From assembly GCF_011745365.1 (NCBI RefSeq), contig NW_024468915.1, positions 1,714,653 to 1,778,652 of the forward strand: 64,000 bases of DNA. The letters are read 5' to 3'. The notes beneath the pieces were generated by a model. It searched no databases. It had not been told where the DNA came from and worked only from the letters and a program-made list of their open reading frames with translations. The translations under genes were made by a program, and so were the position numbers. Below, piece by piece: positions 34,952-47,400 of the stretch. This stretch comes from Cryphonectria parasitica EP155 (Eukaryota > Ascomycota > Sordariomycetes > Diaporthales > Cryphonectriaceae). Position 1 is the stretch's first letter; each line of letters begins with the position of its first letter.

Positions 34952-37687
34952 CTACTCATCATCCTCCTCGTCCTCTTCGCCCTGAGCAGTTATGAAAACA
35001 AGGCGAGTGCCATTTCCAGCAGTTTGCCACAACTAGAATAAGTCAGTATCAGGTCTCGGCATAGAGGTAAAAGTATAAAGGAGAGTGGGAAAATAAAGAG
35101 GGGGAGAGTTCAGCAAGAGGGGTGCTTACATCGAGATCCGTGTACTCATCGAGCGTGTTCAACCACTGGTTCTCCGTGAAGCCCTTCGCAATGACCCGCT
35201 CCTTGACCTTGCGCATGCTCAGCTCGACTCCGAATTCCTCGTCATCTTCATCCGCATCATCGGGCAGGCACTGGCGGGTCTCCATGAGCGACTTGACCAG
35301 GTTGTAGATCCTGCTGCTGACGTTCATCTGTCTCCTGCTGCTGCCACCAGCCTCGGCGTTCAAGCTGTCCTTACTAGCCTCGACCAAACGAAGTGCCTCG
35401 TCAACGTCCTCTTGAGTCACCTCGTTGGCGAACCTGAGACGAGCCAGGGCCTGCGCCAGACGGACGACACCCAAGAGGGTACGAGGCGTGGTGTGGGCGA
35501 ACTGCTTGCCGCGCTTCTCAGCCTTCTTTTGCGCATCTCGCATCTTGACGTACGTCTTGATGATGTACTCAGAAACGTTTTGTGGCACAACTGGGCGGTG
35601 TGCCCGGGCCCGTGAGATGTATGCTCGGACCTCATCGGGTGGGAAGACAACCTCATCAGCAGTGCCAATATCAGGATGCTTGTTGTGCATGTGGACGTAG
35701 GCAACGTGCTTAGCAAGCTGCGCGTCGGTGTCGCGAGAGGGGGTATCAAGAAGGAGGAAGAGGATATCGAAACGAGAAAGGAGGGCGGCGGGCAGGTTGA
35801 TGTTCTCGACTGGAGAGAGCTTCGGGTTGTAGCGGCCGTACAGGGGGTTGGCAGCAGCCAATATCGAGGTGCGAGCATTCAAGGTCGTGGAAATACCAGC
35901 CTTGGAGATGCTGATGGTCTGCTGTTCCATGACTTCGTGGATAGCCGTTCGGTCGTTGTCATCCATCTTGTCGAACTCATCAATACAGCAGATACCGTTA
36001 TCGGCGAGGACGAGTGCACCTCCCTCGAGGACCATCTCGTCGGTGACAGGGTCCCTCATGACGGCAGCAGTTAGACCAACACCACTGCTGCCACGGCCAG
36101 AGGTGTACACTCCGCGCGGAGCCACCTTGGAGATGTACTTGAGCAGCTGGGACTTGGCCACACCAGGATCACCCATCAAGCAGATATTGATGTCTCCACG
36201 GATCTTCATGCCGTCTCCCATCTCCTTGTTAACACCTCCGACGAGGAGCAGCAGAAGTGCCTTCTTGACGTCGAGATGACCGTAGATTTCGGGAGCGATT
36301 GACTTGGCGAGATATTCGTAAACGTGTCCCGACCTCCTGTACATATCAATCTTGCGTGCCACTCCTGGATCGACCCGAATGTTCTCATACGCCTTCTTGT
36401 GCTGGAGGATGTAATGTGCCTCGAGGTAGGTGTCAGTCAGGAGGCCGGCACGCATTGCCCTGAACCCGGTGTACGGAGTGGGCAGGAAGACGCCAGAGAT
36501 GTCGACGACATCACCAGGATTGATCTGGCGCACAGCACTCCCGTAGGCCGAAACAGTCAGGGACCGCGGGATCTGACCAATGGGTACCTGTTCGGGGAGC
36601 TCCTGTACTTTAATTTCCTGGAAGGGCAAGAACTTGGAAGCTCGTGAGGACGGCTGCAGCTGGCCCTTGGTCTGGTTGGCTGTGCAGTCTGCCGAAGGAC
36701 AGACGGAGAGGGGACCGAACTGCCTGGCGGTGACAGGCTGGAAAATTTCGCAGCCGCATCGATCGCAAGTGTATGCGCTGACTTGCACCAGAGGCTTCAC
36801 GTCCGAGACCCTAGTCGCGATAGCCCGGATAGTAATGAGGTGGCCAAGGTGATCACCACGGACTTGGCGAACAGACAGGGCCTTTGCTGGGCCGTCTGAG
36901 GTGGAGGATCTTGGTTTGAAGACGAGGGTGTAACGTCTCGTCAGCTGCGCGGGGAACTTGTCCTGCAGCAGGGTTGGATCACCCATGGCTTCGGCGCCCT
37001 CGACGATTTCGCGATTCCGGGCTTGCCGTCGTGCCATCAAGACATCCAGCACGTCGTCCTTGAATCTAGTCTAGCGTCAGTCGAATAAGCCTTCCACCTT
37101 CAGTTGGACGTTCACGACGTACGTAGGGTCTGCGCTAGGCTCTGGCATGCTTTCGTCAATGGCTCTCGACAAGATCTCGACGTAGTGTTTGGCATTGCCC
37201 TCGATGGATTGCACAAGTTTCAGAGGGGCGACATCCTCTCCTGCCTCTTCCTCCCACTAGAACATGATCAGCAAGTGTGGTAAGTGGACTGCATAAGTAG
37301 GTCCTAGCAATACCTGTGCGACATCGTCGAGGTCGACAAGCACCTCGTCGATCTTGCGGTCAGCAAGCTGGCGCATCATGTCCCTGTACTTGTGGTGGGG
37401 CTTCTTCTTGTTGGCCCTCTCCTGACGCCGACGCTCCTCCTCCTCGTCGTCCTCATCCATAAAGTCGTACTCATCGTCAAGGTCGTCCTCGCCAATGTCA
37501 ATGTTACCGAGGGCGTGGGTGATAGACTCAGCAGGAGACGCCTTGAAGTCTTGCAAGAACGTCTTGAAGGCAGCTGAAGAATTGAAGGTCAGTGTGACTT
37601 GTTTCTCCTGCGAATCTGTGGCAGGATCATCATCATACTCAATTGGGCCTCGTAGTCAACGGGCGCTTTCCACTGCAGCAACGCCAT
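34952..37687 (-). CDS. mcm7: MCM7, replicative helicase subunit
   Basis: Five exons (37639-37687, 37314-37573, 37123-37256, 35130-37065, 34952-35032) give 819 aa, in the fungal MCM7 range. MCM2-7 is loaded at origins in G1 and unwinds DNA in S phase. The protein starts [16 protein letters not shown], then has an acidic patch ([18 protein letters not shown]), a C4 zinc motif CDRCGC with CPSADC (about residues 248-275), Walker A GDPGVAKS (about 446-453), Walker [10 protein letters not shown] and the arginine-finger motif [15 protein letters not shown] and ARAHRPVVP are MCM7-type. The 81-nt last exon adds an acidic tail (EEDEEDDE); reading through its intron would replace this tail, so I prefer the spliced form. 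The gene is divergent from PEX1 over 615 bp with an ACGCGT site about 230 bp upstream of the ATG. Confidence 0.96.
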
Positions 37688-38302
37688 CTTCTGGAGTCGG
37701 AATTGAGAGGAAGAACGAAGCCAAAGTGCTTGTACGAAGATGAAAGAGGTAATCTATGAGGTGATGAAAATAGAAGGAGGGGGGAGAAAGTCAGGTTGCA
37801 GGGTCACAAAGTGAATGCAATGCTGGAGAGAGGCTAGATGAAGTGTTTAAGCATGTATTCAGAGACAGACAGCTAGAGTGCAAATTTACGGCGCGTCTGG
37901 GAGGTACAAACCCGCGACGCGTCGTCAGGTACGCGCCGAGCTTGAAAGTGCTTTAACCACAATCAGTAACCTCTTTCAGTTTGCAGGGGCCCACACCCTG
38001 TGGCGTATACAGCGAGACTCAGTACTAGGCCCAGGGGTCCTTTACAGGGTGCCAAACCCCTGCAAATACTACAACTTGTGGGCTCAGGCATAGTGCATAC
38101 TACTGCAGACAGTCCCCTGCCGGCAGGCAGTTGAGCTTCAATGAGCCGAGGCAAAACCAACGAATGCCATGAGGAAGCTCATCCGGCCCTTGTTGGCCAT
38201 GGCGAACTTTCACGACTTCGCTCGCAGCCATGGCATCCTATCACAGTGATTACTGACCAATCCTACCAGTCTGGCGCTCTTCAATCCCTCATATCGTCAG
38301 AA
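37688..38302. promoter_or_regulatory. Divergent promoter region, MCM7 / PEX1
   Basis: A 615-bp spacer. Within about 50 bp near its centre (37888-37936) it has GGCGCGTC, GACGCGTCG and TACGCGCC, a cluster of GCGC-core sites of the kind bound by MBF/E2F-like G1/S regulators. No ORF. Confidence 0.5.
37917..37922. promoter_or_regulatory. MluI cell-cycle box (ACGCGT) upstream of MCM7
   Basis: A palindromic ACGCGT 230 bp upstream of the MCM7 ATG, flanked by two further GCGC elements. In yeasts MBF (Mbp1-Swi6 type) uses this site for G1/S transcription of replication genes. The hexamer also occurs elsewhere in the window by chance, so the function is inferred. Confidence 0.45.
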
Positions 38303-41300
38303 ATGTCTCAGAGGAAGCCAACACCCGCCGAGGTCTCCTTAGTTCACCTCAAAAACTGCCTCGTCAATTTGCCGTCGTCGCTCGTCTCTCTGCTCGTGAA
38401 TGTGAATACTGTAAGACTTACACATCTACGTCACCCATGGTGGAACTGGAACTCTGACTTATGGGACTGTCCTTTATTAGCCCGTTCAAAATGTCATCGT
38501 CGAGCTCAACTACCGCGACACTGCCGCCGACAAGGCGGCAGGCGCACCTCCCCAAAGATCTGTGTACCTAGGGTGGACTGGCATGCCGAGCAAGAGGAAA
38601 CTGGCTTCCATAGTCGGTAGAGATGGTCTTGGTAGCAGCTCAAGAGGTGGCACAGGACTTCGCGAGCAGGAGGTAGCTCTTGTCGAGATCGACCCGACGC
38701 TGGCTAGCACACTGGGACTGGAGGAGGGCCAGAAGGTCATGGCAACGATTCACACCGACCCACCACTGGCGCATACAGTCAACATCGAGCCTCTGACGCC
38801 GGAGGATTGGGAGATAATCGAGCTGCATGCGACATTCCTCGAGCTCAACCTTCTTTCCCAGATGCGGGCCCTGCCGAACCCAGCCTACGCTCCAGCTCCT
38901 GGAACGGTCGTGGGTCCCCATCCACTAACTCTTCACCTTTCGCCGACTTCAACGGCGAATATAAAGATCTTGTCTCTCGACCCACCACAACCCTCAGATG
39001 TACCATTTGCCAAGATTGCGCCGGATGCCGAGGTGATCGTTGCGCCAAAGGTTAAACCGAAGTCCTCCAGAGGAACCAGAGAGAATCGGAGTGTTGCCAG
39101 CACGTCGAGAAAAAGCGGAAAGAGCTCCACAAGCACTGTTAGGAGGCGGAGCCAACGCGAGGATCGCAAGCCTGCCTTATTCCTGAGGGGCGTCGATCGA
39201 AAACTTTGTGATGACTGGTTCGACGACGGGGCTGGGACCGAAGAACTAAGTATCTGGGTCGACCGAGAGCTGCTGGTTTCAAATGAGTTGAGGGGTTTGA
39301 AATGGGCCGCGGTGAATGTCATGAGACCAGCAGGTCTCCAAGAGCCCGGACCCGTGCATGGACAACAGCCCGATGGCCAGACGTCTGCTGAATCGTTGAA
39401 GCCAGGACGCAAGATCGTGGCCCAGCTGTTACCGTGGGACGATCCTCCGAATGGGCAAACAGCAGCGTTGTCTACTCTCTTATGCTCAGCATTCGGAAGC
39501 GAGGGCCTTGTGGGAGGAGTCGTCAAGATCGAGCCTGCTACACCGCCTCTGGCAAAGAAGTCGATCCTGAAGTCGGATGGGGACGAAGATCGACCATCAG
39601 TGCAACACCTGAAGCTTTTCCCATTCATCTCAGACGGTAGTGCAGCACAAACTTCTGGTCTCAAGTTTGGCGGGGAGTCAAAATCAGAACGTGAAGAGAC
39701 AGTCAAGAAAATCAAGCATATCTACAGTGGGAAGTCAGGTAAAGGCTTATTCGACGGGCCGTTGACGGACGGTTTGGTCTTGGGGACCTATGAAGGCCTC
39801 GACCAACCTTCGAATTGGACAGGTGGAGTCATCAAGTTTCATCCTGCGTCTGCATCGCAAAGCTCGACCAAAGACAGTCTTCATTGGGTACTTGGGTCGG
39901 ACTGGCAATTACCCATCGAGGTGCAGCCCCCCATTGCTCGCCCCTCTTCGCTGTCCGCATCAGATATCAGCACCAACCTGGGAGTTGAAAACCCCCTGGT
40001 GGGCATCGACTCACTGCTTCAAGAACTTCAGTCGCACCTCTCGCAGTTGTCTTCGGTGCTTTTGACTGGGGCACTGGGCTCAGGAAAGACATCTGTGGCG
40101 CAGTCAGTAGCGAGATTCCTTCGAAAGGATCAACTGGTTCACACAACATACTTCTCGTGCAGGACGCTCGTGAACGACGAGAGTAGGGTGAGCACAATTA
40201 GAGAGACACTCAACCGGCTTTTCCTGACTGCGAGTTGGGGCGCTCGATTGGGGGGCAAGGCTCTTGTCATCTTGGATGACTTAGATCGGCTCTGTCCAGT
40301 CGAGACCGAACTGCAAGTCGGCAACGAAAACGGCCGCAGCAGACACATCAGCGAGGCCATCTGCTCGATCGTCCATCAATACTGTGGTCAAGACAGCAAC
40401 GTGGCCTTATTAGCTACTGCACAAGGAAAAGAATCTCTTCACAACGTCCTTGTCGGTGGCCACCTGGTGCGCGAGATCGTGCCGCTCAGAGCACCGGATA
40501 AGCCTGCTCGGCGGACCATCATGGAGGCTATCACCCTACAAAACGCCGTGCTTGAGCAAGAGGATAGCCTCTCCACCCACGATGGTAGCCGGCCGACAAC
40601 AGCTGACGGTAGTGCCACTGGCGATGAGAATGCTTGGATGGATGGAGCCAGTCCGAGGCCTAGGGCTGAAGTCCTTGCCAAGCCCAGCGGATTTGTCCTC
40701 CAAGCCGACTTAGATCTTCTTGACATCGCAGGAGAAACTGACGGATATATGCCAGGCGACCTAAGCCTGCTCGTCTCGAGAGCCCGTAACGAGGCCATCA
40801 TGCGTTCATTAATCGAGACATCGAGTGACACCGATATCAGGGGTGTCCCGCTTGGACGAGTCGACTTTGAGAATGCCTTGAAAGGATTCACTCCGGCCTC
40901 GCTACGAAACGTCACTCTGCAGAGCTCAACCACTACCTTTGATTCCATCGGCGGGTTGACAGAGACTCGCCAAGTACTGTTGGAGACCCTCCAATACCCA
41001 ACCAAGTACGCGCCCATCTTCGCGCAGTGCCCTCTCCGGCTTCGTTCTGGCATTTTGCTCTACGGCTACCCAGGTTGCGGTAAGACGCTCCTAGCCAGCG
41101 CCGTCGCGGGTGAGTGTGGCCTCAACTTCATCTCTGTCAAGGGACCCGAGATTCTCAACAAGTACATTGGTGCGTCGGAGAAGAGCGTACGAGACCTCTT
41201 CGAGCGTGCTCAGGCTGCCAAACCCTGCGTGCTCTTCTTTGACGAGTTTGACTCGATTGCGCCAAAGCGTGGTCACGACTCGACCGGCGTGACGGACCGC

Positions 41301-42119
41301 GTAGTCAACCAGCTGTTGACACTGATGGACGGCGCCGAGGGTCTGTCTGGTGTATATGTGCTGGCTGCTACCTCTCGACCTGATCTTATTGATCCTGCTC
41401 TGCTGCGGCCTGGTCGATTGGACAAGTCGATCCTTTGTGATTTCCCAAATCTCGAGGAGAGGGTGGATATCATCCGGGCGATCGGTCGAAAGGCTAAGCT
41501 GAGCGAGGCGGTGCTCCAGTCCGACGAGGACCTTGTAGAGATTGCCAAGCGCACCGATGGCTTTTCCGGTGCAGATCTGCAGGCTCTGGTTTCCAATGCT
41601 CAGCTGGAGGCTATCCAGGACGTACTCAAGGAGACGGATCATGTTGGTGGGGGTGCTGGTAGTACCCGTCGGCCTGGACAGAAATCCGGTGCAGGCAAGA
41701 CCACCGGACCATCCGCCCACAATTTTGTGCAGTTCCGCTACGGCGAGGATGGCGCCGGCGAAGACCAAGCTCAACGAGGATCGAACCGGTCCTCTGAGCT
41801 GGCGCAGCAGGCCATGATCGCCGCCAAGCTGGAGAGTATCCGGCTCTCGCGCAAGAGGGCGAAGCAGCAACGGGGTGGTGTTAGTGCTCCCACTGATTCT
41901 GACGAAGCAAAGGTCAATGGAAAAGATAGCCAACAGAAGGAGGTCGGGATCCAGTGGCGGCATCTGGTCAAGGCGCTCGGCGGCACGAGAACGAGTATCA
42001 GCCGCGAACAGCGGGCGCTACTGCAGAGGATTTATCGGGAATTCGTGGTTGGGCGCAGTGGCGAGATGAGAGATGGTCAGGCGAGCATGGAAATTGGCGG
42101 GAGAAGCAGTCTGATGTGA
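38303..42119 (+). CDS. pex1: PEX1, peroxisomal AAA+ ATPase
   Basis: Two exons (38303-38410 and 38481-42119; 70-nt intron) give 1248 aa, the usual size in filamentous fungi. With PEX6 it forms the hexameric motor that pulls ubiquitinated PEX5 receptor out of the peroxisome membrane. Layout: an N-terminal double-psi/beta-barrel domain (residues about 1-190, including LVHLKNCLVNLPSSLVSLL and VYLGWTGMPSKR), a disordered linker, D1 with Walker A GALGSGKT near residue 566 and DDLDRLC as Walker B, and the highly conserved D2 with Walker A GYPGCGKT near 898, Walker B LFFDEFDS near 953 and RPGRLDK. D1 is weaker than D2, as normal for PEX1. The Ser/Gly-rich C-terminal region holds a basic patch (RLSRKRAKQQR). 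The 36-codon first exon supplies the conserved start. Confidence 0.96.
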
Positions 42120-42929
42120 TGCTCGGCATAGCATAGTCGCAGGCCATAGACAGACAATCATGACACTGAGCACATTTGTTACGTACGACTACCACCAATA
42201 CACCAACACGGCAGCTTCTCTTTCGTGATCTACATTAAGAAATTTAATTCAAGCAAACCTCAAAGGTATTGATATCTGACGAATCAACCAAGTTATCGAA
42301 TACGATCGTAATGAGCTTAGCTTCGTGGTAGCAATTTTGATCACATTTACCCCTCATACTATAGGAATTCACTGCCCCCAGATACAACAAGAACTGGGGG
42401 GGAAAGGAACGACGAAAGGAAGGGTAGGTAGAGAAGAGGGGGGTTGATAACCCCAACAAGGTCCAGAATCCATTTTCTGTAGAGTTTGCATTTCTTGCGG
42501 AAGCTTTCGACACTCAGGATGACCTCTTTTCTTTCACCAACAAGACTGCAGTTATAGTATTCTGGCTGCCAGCAGGGCCTTAGGAAAGGTCAATAAGGCT
42601 ACGACAAATACAAGGAAAATTAAGGTGTGAAGCCAGAGCTGCAGCCTGCAGTTTACATGATGCACTACAGCTTGCATGGGGGCTTAGCCCGAACGAGTGG
42701 CGCAATGCAATGATATCCTGCAGACACTGCCACCCACGCTGGCAAGTGACCTTATGAGGGAGCCCTACTTCGTGTCACCTCCAATACCGTCATGGATACA
42801 GAGACAGTTCATCGAAGTGAACGGCGCGCAACATGCAGACTTGAATCCCCCATGTTGTTTCTTGCTGGCTTTTTGTGCTAGACTTTTGCTGGATTCTCAT
42901 TACTATCCTCAACAACCTGACGTTGCAAG
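42120..42929. other. Intergenic region, PEX1 to accessory block
   Basis: 810 bp, AT-rich at 42235-42370. It marks the left border of the accessory block. Short plus-strand ORFs near 42697-42933 are probably leader sequence of the next gene. No direct repeats or transposon ends seen. Confidence 0.5.
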
Positions 42930-44989
42930 ATGAACATGTGTTTTCAACTGGTAGAACTGTACGCCGCGTGCCGCTGCCCTTTCTATACGCATGCTGTAGA
43001 CAGATGCAGTCTATATCCCACCCATAAAATCACCCTAAGAATCATACTGGTAGGGTATGCCTGTACAGCTCATAGCACTCAAGATGATATCCGGAAACGT
43101 GGTCGAAGGAGGACTCGACCCCCCGTGGGCATTGGCGATAGTACAGAAGCCTTGTCAGGGCCAGAGTCTGCATGGGACACTGTCGAAGATAGCGAGGAGC
43201 GTGTTCCCCTCGAGGACTACGTTCCCCGCGGGTATTGTTCTGAGAGCAAGTCAGAAGACGGGAGCTCGGTAGTATCAGAAGCAACAACAGTCAACTCGGC
43301 AACATCCTCGGCGACATTAGTGGAGGAAGACCTAGTGGAGGTTCTATTCCGGCGGCTGCTATTATTCAACAACCTCAGGTACTTGTGGCCACAGCTCGCC
43401 CGCCAGTGTGGCTCACGCAAGCGTTGTGTACGATCAGTCGAGAGGTTCCTCCGGCGGTGGGCAAACGACCTGGCGCATCTCGCAGCAACCAAGGCATTTG
43501 AGGATGCAGACAACGCTATATGTCTATCAGCGTCTCTTCTTGTCCGGAAATCCCGGTTTAGTCTGGCTCAGCGAATCTGGGATGCGCATGGCCATCAAGA
43601 CTTTGATGACGATGTTGAAGGGGATATTGAACAAGTGGAACAACAGCAGGCCAAGGCCGAGGTCGACGAGACGGAGAGCGCTTCAACTCTCATATATGAT
43701 GATGCTGAGCGTTTCCTGTTTGGGACCAAGCCCATTGAAGCGCTTGAGACCAATATCAAAGCCTTCATCAAACCTGGAGTTGAGGAACAAACTCCCCGTC
43801 TCTACACAGACGTAGAAAGATGGTTTGTCAATATCGTGTCGAGAATAAGTGGAAGTCCCACTCCAGAAGGAATGCACAAGTTGTCGTGGACGTGTGTAAG
43901 TCAACAGCTGTCTTCCTTGGCAGGAAGACGGCATCTTATGTTACTCTTTTGACGTTTCTCGACGGACGTCTTACTTCATCAGCTAATCATGTGCTGTGTA
44001 GAGATGTGGAACAAGAATCTGCGATGACTACAAGGAACTTCAACCAGGTGCCGTTAGTCGTCTCAGAAATCTTTTGCAAAGTTGTCACGATGAAGCGCCA
44101 GGAGGACAAGATAACTCGAGCACCAGATCTTCGACTGGTAATTTCTTACTAAAGTCGACGAAATGGATGAAGGCTTTCATCATCCCTCGACAAGCTAAGG
44201 GAGGTCTTCCGCAACATACCGGTCCGTCTAGCAAGTCGATTTCAGAGCTGGGTGTCTGTCCCCTGCGGCCTGGACCGACTCAAACAGACCACAACTTCAT
44301 TCTTCTATGCATCCCGTTTCTCAAATGGGCGCTGAAGCTACATCAAGCCGAGGTCTGCAGGATCAACTCTGACCAAGACTTCTTTCGGGTGCTGCGGTAC
44401 TACTATGCATCTAAACGTGGGACGGGGCCATGGCATCGGCTGCGCAAAGTTCAAGGGATCCATTTTGTCAAGGTAAGTCTGTCTAGCCTCATGGTGTCTG
44501 AGATGTACGTAATCTAATTCAGGGGGCCAGTTCGAGATGTACAAGAGCAAATTGGTTGATATCCATATTCACCCGGCCATACCGCCCGAGGACCAAGCAC
44601 GCCAGAATTACACATACGAACCCTTACCGGCTGAGACAATTCCACCCATCGGGCCGAACCTTCTCATGCACCTGTTTGAGCACCCAGACCACGCAGAAAT
44701 ACTCCCTATTTTATACAAGAAGATCCCACAAAAGCTGCGAGCCCAACTGGAGGCCTGCCCCATAAAAGGCAGCGCGGTTGGCTGGGGACTGCAGTTCGTC
44801 GAAGGTACGAACTGGTTTCATGTCTTCCTATGTGGGTGCCTGGGCTTCATCTCGGCCCTGCTCTTCGCTGTGGTCTGGTCTATTGTGCGCAGAGACATTC
44901 AGGGCGGGTTTGCTATCAGTGGTTTCATGCTTGCTTTCTTGGGCTTTTGTCTTGGTATTGCCCGGACAGAGGTCGAGCTGAAGCCTTGA
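42930..44989 (+). CDS. Fungal-specific two-TM membrane protein with Cys/His-rich N-terminus
   Basis: Three exons joined in phase 0 (42930-43895, 44002-44472, 44531-44989) give 631 aa. It belongs to a large uncharacterised ascomycete family that I recognise by its parts. The N-terminal block is MNMCFQLVELYAACRC with further spaced Cys and His and VGYACTAHS. The middle is acidic, with a short Cys segment (SWTCRCGTRICDDY). The C-terminal module (HQAEVCRINSDQDFFRVLRYYYASKR, then IHFVKFEMYKSKLVDI, then GWGLQFVEG) ends in two TM helices at about 575-599 and 604-623 separated by RRDIQGG. The N-terminal Cys pattern may bind zinc. The biochemical role is unknown. The gene is convergent with the NLR gene, 254 bp apart. 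Confidence 0.82.
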
Positions 44990-45243
44990 TGCCCTCTCTT
45001 ATTTTCTAGGCTTGAGGCTTCATCGGGATTCGTATTCGACGGGCAGCGCTCTCAGTCTGCTGCTCTGCCACCTAACATCTATGGATGTTAGGGCGTGTTA
45101 AAAGATCCACAAGTTACTCCTACTTTTTTATTATTATTGGTGTGCGTGTGTGTATGTGTGATAGAGGGGGGGGAGAGAGAGAGGGAGCTCCCAGCTTCAA
45201 TCTTCACCTCGCCACTGTGACTTTAGCTGCCAGTGTCCTTGAT

Positions 45244-47400
45244 CTATATCATAGCCAGATCAAGCTTCTTCCGTATTTCACTCTGCACCTCCCAAAATTT
45301 CCTGTACCGCTCCACAGCGCCCCTTCCATGCTCCTCCCGGACACGCGCAAGCCACTCCTCGTCCGCTTCCGGTAACAGCTGACAATCCGGCTCCGCGCCG
45401 CCATCGAGAAGCACCTGGACGATATCCCAAAAACCCCCGATGATGGCCGCATTCAGAGCACTGCCGTACTTGCCCCCGCGCGTATTGACATGGGCACCTC
45501 TGTCCAACAGCAGCCTGACCGAGTTTGTCTGGCCGGAATAGGCTGCCGCCTGCAGGGCTGAGCCGAACAAACCTCCTGCCGCATTGACGTCGAGGTCGAG
45601 GAAGTACTCGAACAGGAATTTGGTTCGGTCCGGGCCAGCTTCGTGCTTGCTCGCACATGCAGACTGTAGCGCGGAGCCGTACGGTCCGGTCCAGAGGTTG
45701 ATGTCAGCACCGCGGTCCAGCAGGAAGCGAGCTCTTTCAATGTGCTGCGACTTTGTCAACGGCTGGGACCTGCCGCTGAAGTCGTTGTACTCAAGTACCG
45801 ACTGCAGGGCGGTGACGGACTGCCGTCCGCGCGTGTCGTTCACTTCAATGCCGCAGTCTAGTAGCAACTGAAGTGCCTCGTGGTGTTTGGTGTACATCTG
45901 CATCGCGGCGGCGTGCCAGGCGCTGCCGAACTTGCCACCCTGCACCTGGACATCAGCACCGTGCTCGATCAGCAGTCGCAGAATATCATCATTCCCTTTC
46001 GCGCAGGCGGCCTGAAGCGCGGTTCCGTATTTTCCACCTTCGACATTCACCTCTGCGCCTTGGTCGAGCAGCATACGCACTATGTTGATGGCCCGTCTCG
46101 CGCAGGCGGCCTGGAGCGCAGTTCCGAAGCACCCACCCTGCTGGTTCACTTTGGCACCCTTTCCCAAGTAACAGCTCCAAGATGTCGATGCTTGCCCACT
46201 TACTAAGTCTAGCCGCTACGGCCTGCAATGCGTTCCCGAATTCGCCGCCCGGGGCGTTCACGTTGGCCCCCTGATTGAGCAAAAGCTCAACTAGGCCCAA
46301 GCTGCCCCTGTAGCATGCTGCCTGCAGGGCATTGCCATACTTGCCCCCTTGAATATGTACGTCGGCACCATGATCTAGCAAGAACTGTACAAGTTCCAAT
46401 GTCCAGGACCGCGCGCAGGCTGCTTGCAACGCCGTTCCGAACTTGCCCCCCTGGCTGTTAATGCTTGCACCTCTGTCGAGGAGAAGCTTCACGATGCTCC
46501 TATCCCAGGGACCTTCGTAACCACAACATGCAGCCTGCAGTGCATTGCCGTACTTGCCACCTTGAGCGTTCACATCTGCGCCCATGTCCAGAAGCAGCTC
46601 AACGTCGGCCCTATGTTCGCCTGCCCTATACATGCGTTTCGCATACATGAATGCCTTACGTCTGGCTCTCATAGTTATGGCTGCCCTACAGTTGACTGAA
46701 TTCACGCACACGGCCTGGAGTGTGTGCCCATACTTGCCGCCTTGCGCGTTCACATCGGCACCTCTTTCCAGCAGGAGATGGAGGTGGGCTCGCGAAATGG
46801 GCAGACTTTTAGCCGCCCTGTGTAATGCTGTCCCGTGGGCGCCGACCTGCTGGTTTATATCGGCGCCCTTGTCTAGCAGAAATGGCAGAATTCTTAATGA
46901 GTCGGGCCGTTTCTGCCTGGGCCACTCCTGTATAGCTGACATCAGAGCGCATCCGGCCTCATTTGTTGACAAGTTGATGTTGGCACCGCGGCTATAGAGT
47001 AACTGCACCGTGTCCAAGTGTTGTTTGGAAGCAGCGGCTTGTAGGGCCGACCCTACCTTGCCGTGTTGCGCATTCACGTCGGCGCCTCTGTCGAGCAAGA
47101 GGTCCACAACCGCTGTATGACCTCTGTAGGCCGCCGCCTGCAGTGCGCCTCCAAATGTCCCGCCCTCCGCTCGAACGTCGGCGCCTCTGTCAAGGAGGAC
47201 CTGTACGATCTCCGCATGACCTCCAAACGCCGCCTCCTGGAGCGCTGTATCCAGGTCCTTAGGCGTCACGTACCGGTTTGTGTCGGGGTGCTCAGAGAGC
47301 AGCAGTTTCGTGAGCCCGAGGAATCCGCGCCTGGCGGTGTAGCAAAGGGGTCGCAGTAGCATCCTGGAATACCATGGTTCCCCAAAATCGAGTTTCTTCG
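45244..47400 (-). repeat. Ankyrin repeat array of the NLR gene
   Basis: Tandem units of about 33-35 codons (some longer, with insertions) with the phrase G-ADVNAQGGKYG-ALQAAC-G---IV-LLLD. I count on the order of 17-20 units across both frames. Units differ in nucleotide sequence, so this is not a recently amplified near-identical array. Confidence 0.8.

Noticed and set aside
41091..41963. A 290-codon minus-strand ORF opposite PEX1 D2
   Set aside because: It is an antisense frame of the strongly conserved AAA+ domain.
45125..45190. GT-rich and GA-rich simple repeats next to the NLR 3' end as possible transposon border
   Set aside because: Simple microsatellites only; no terminal repeat or target-site duplication visible.
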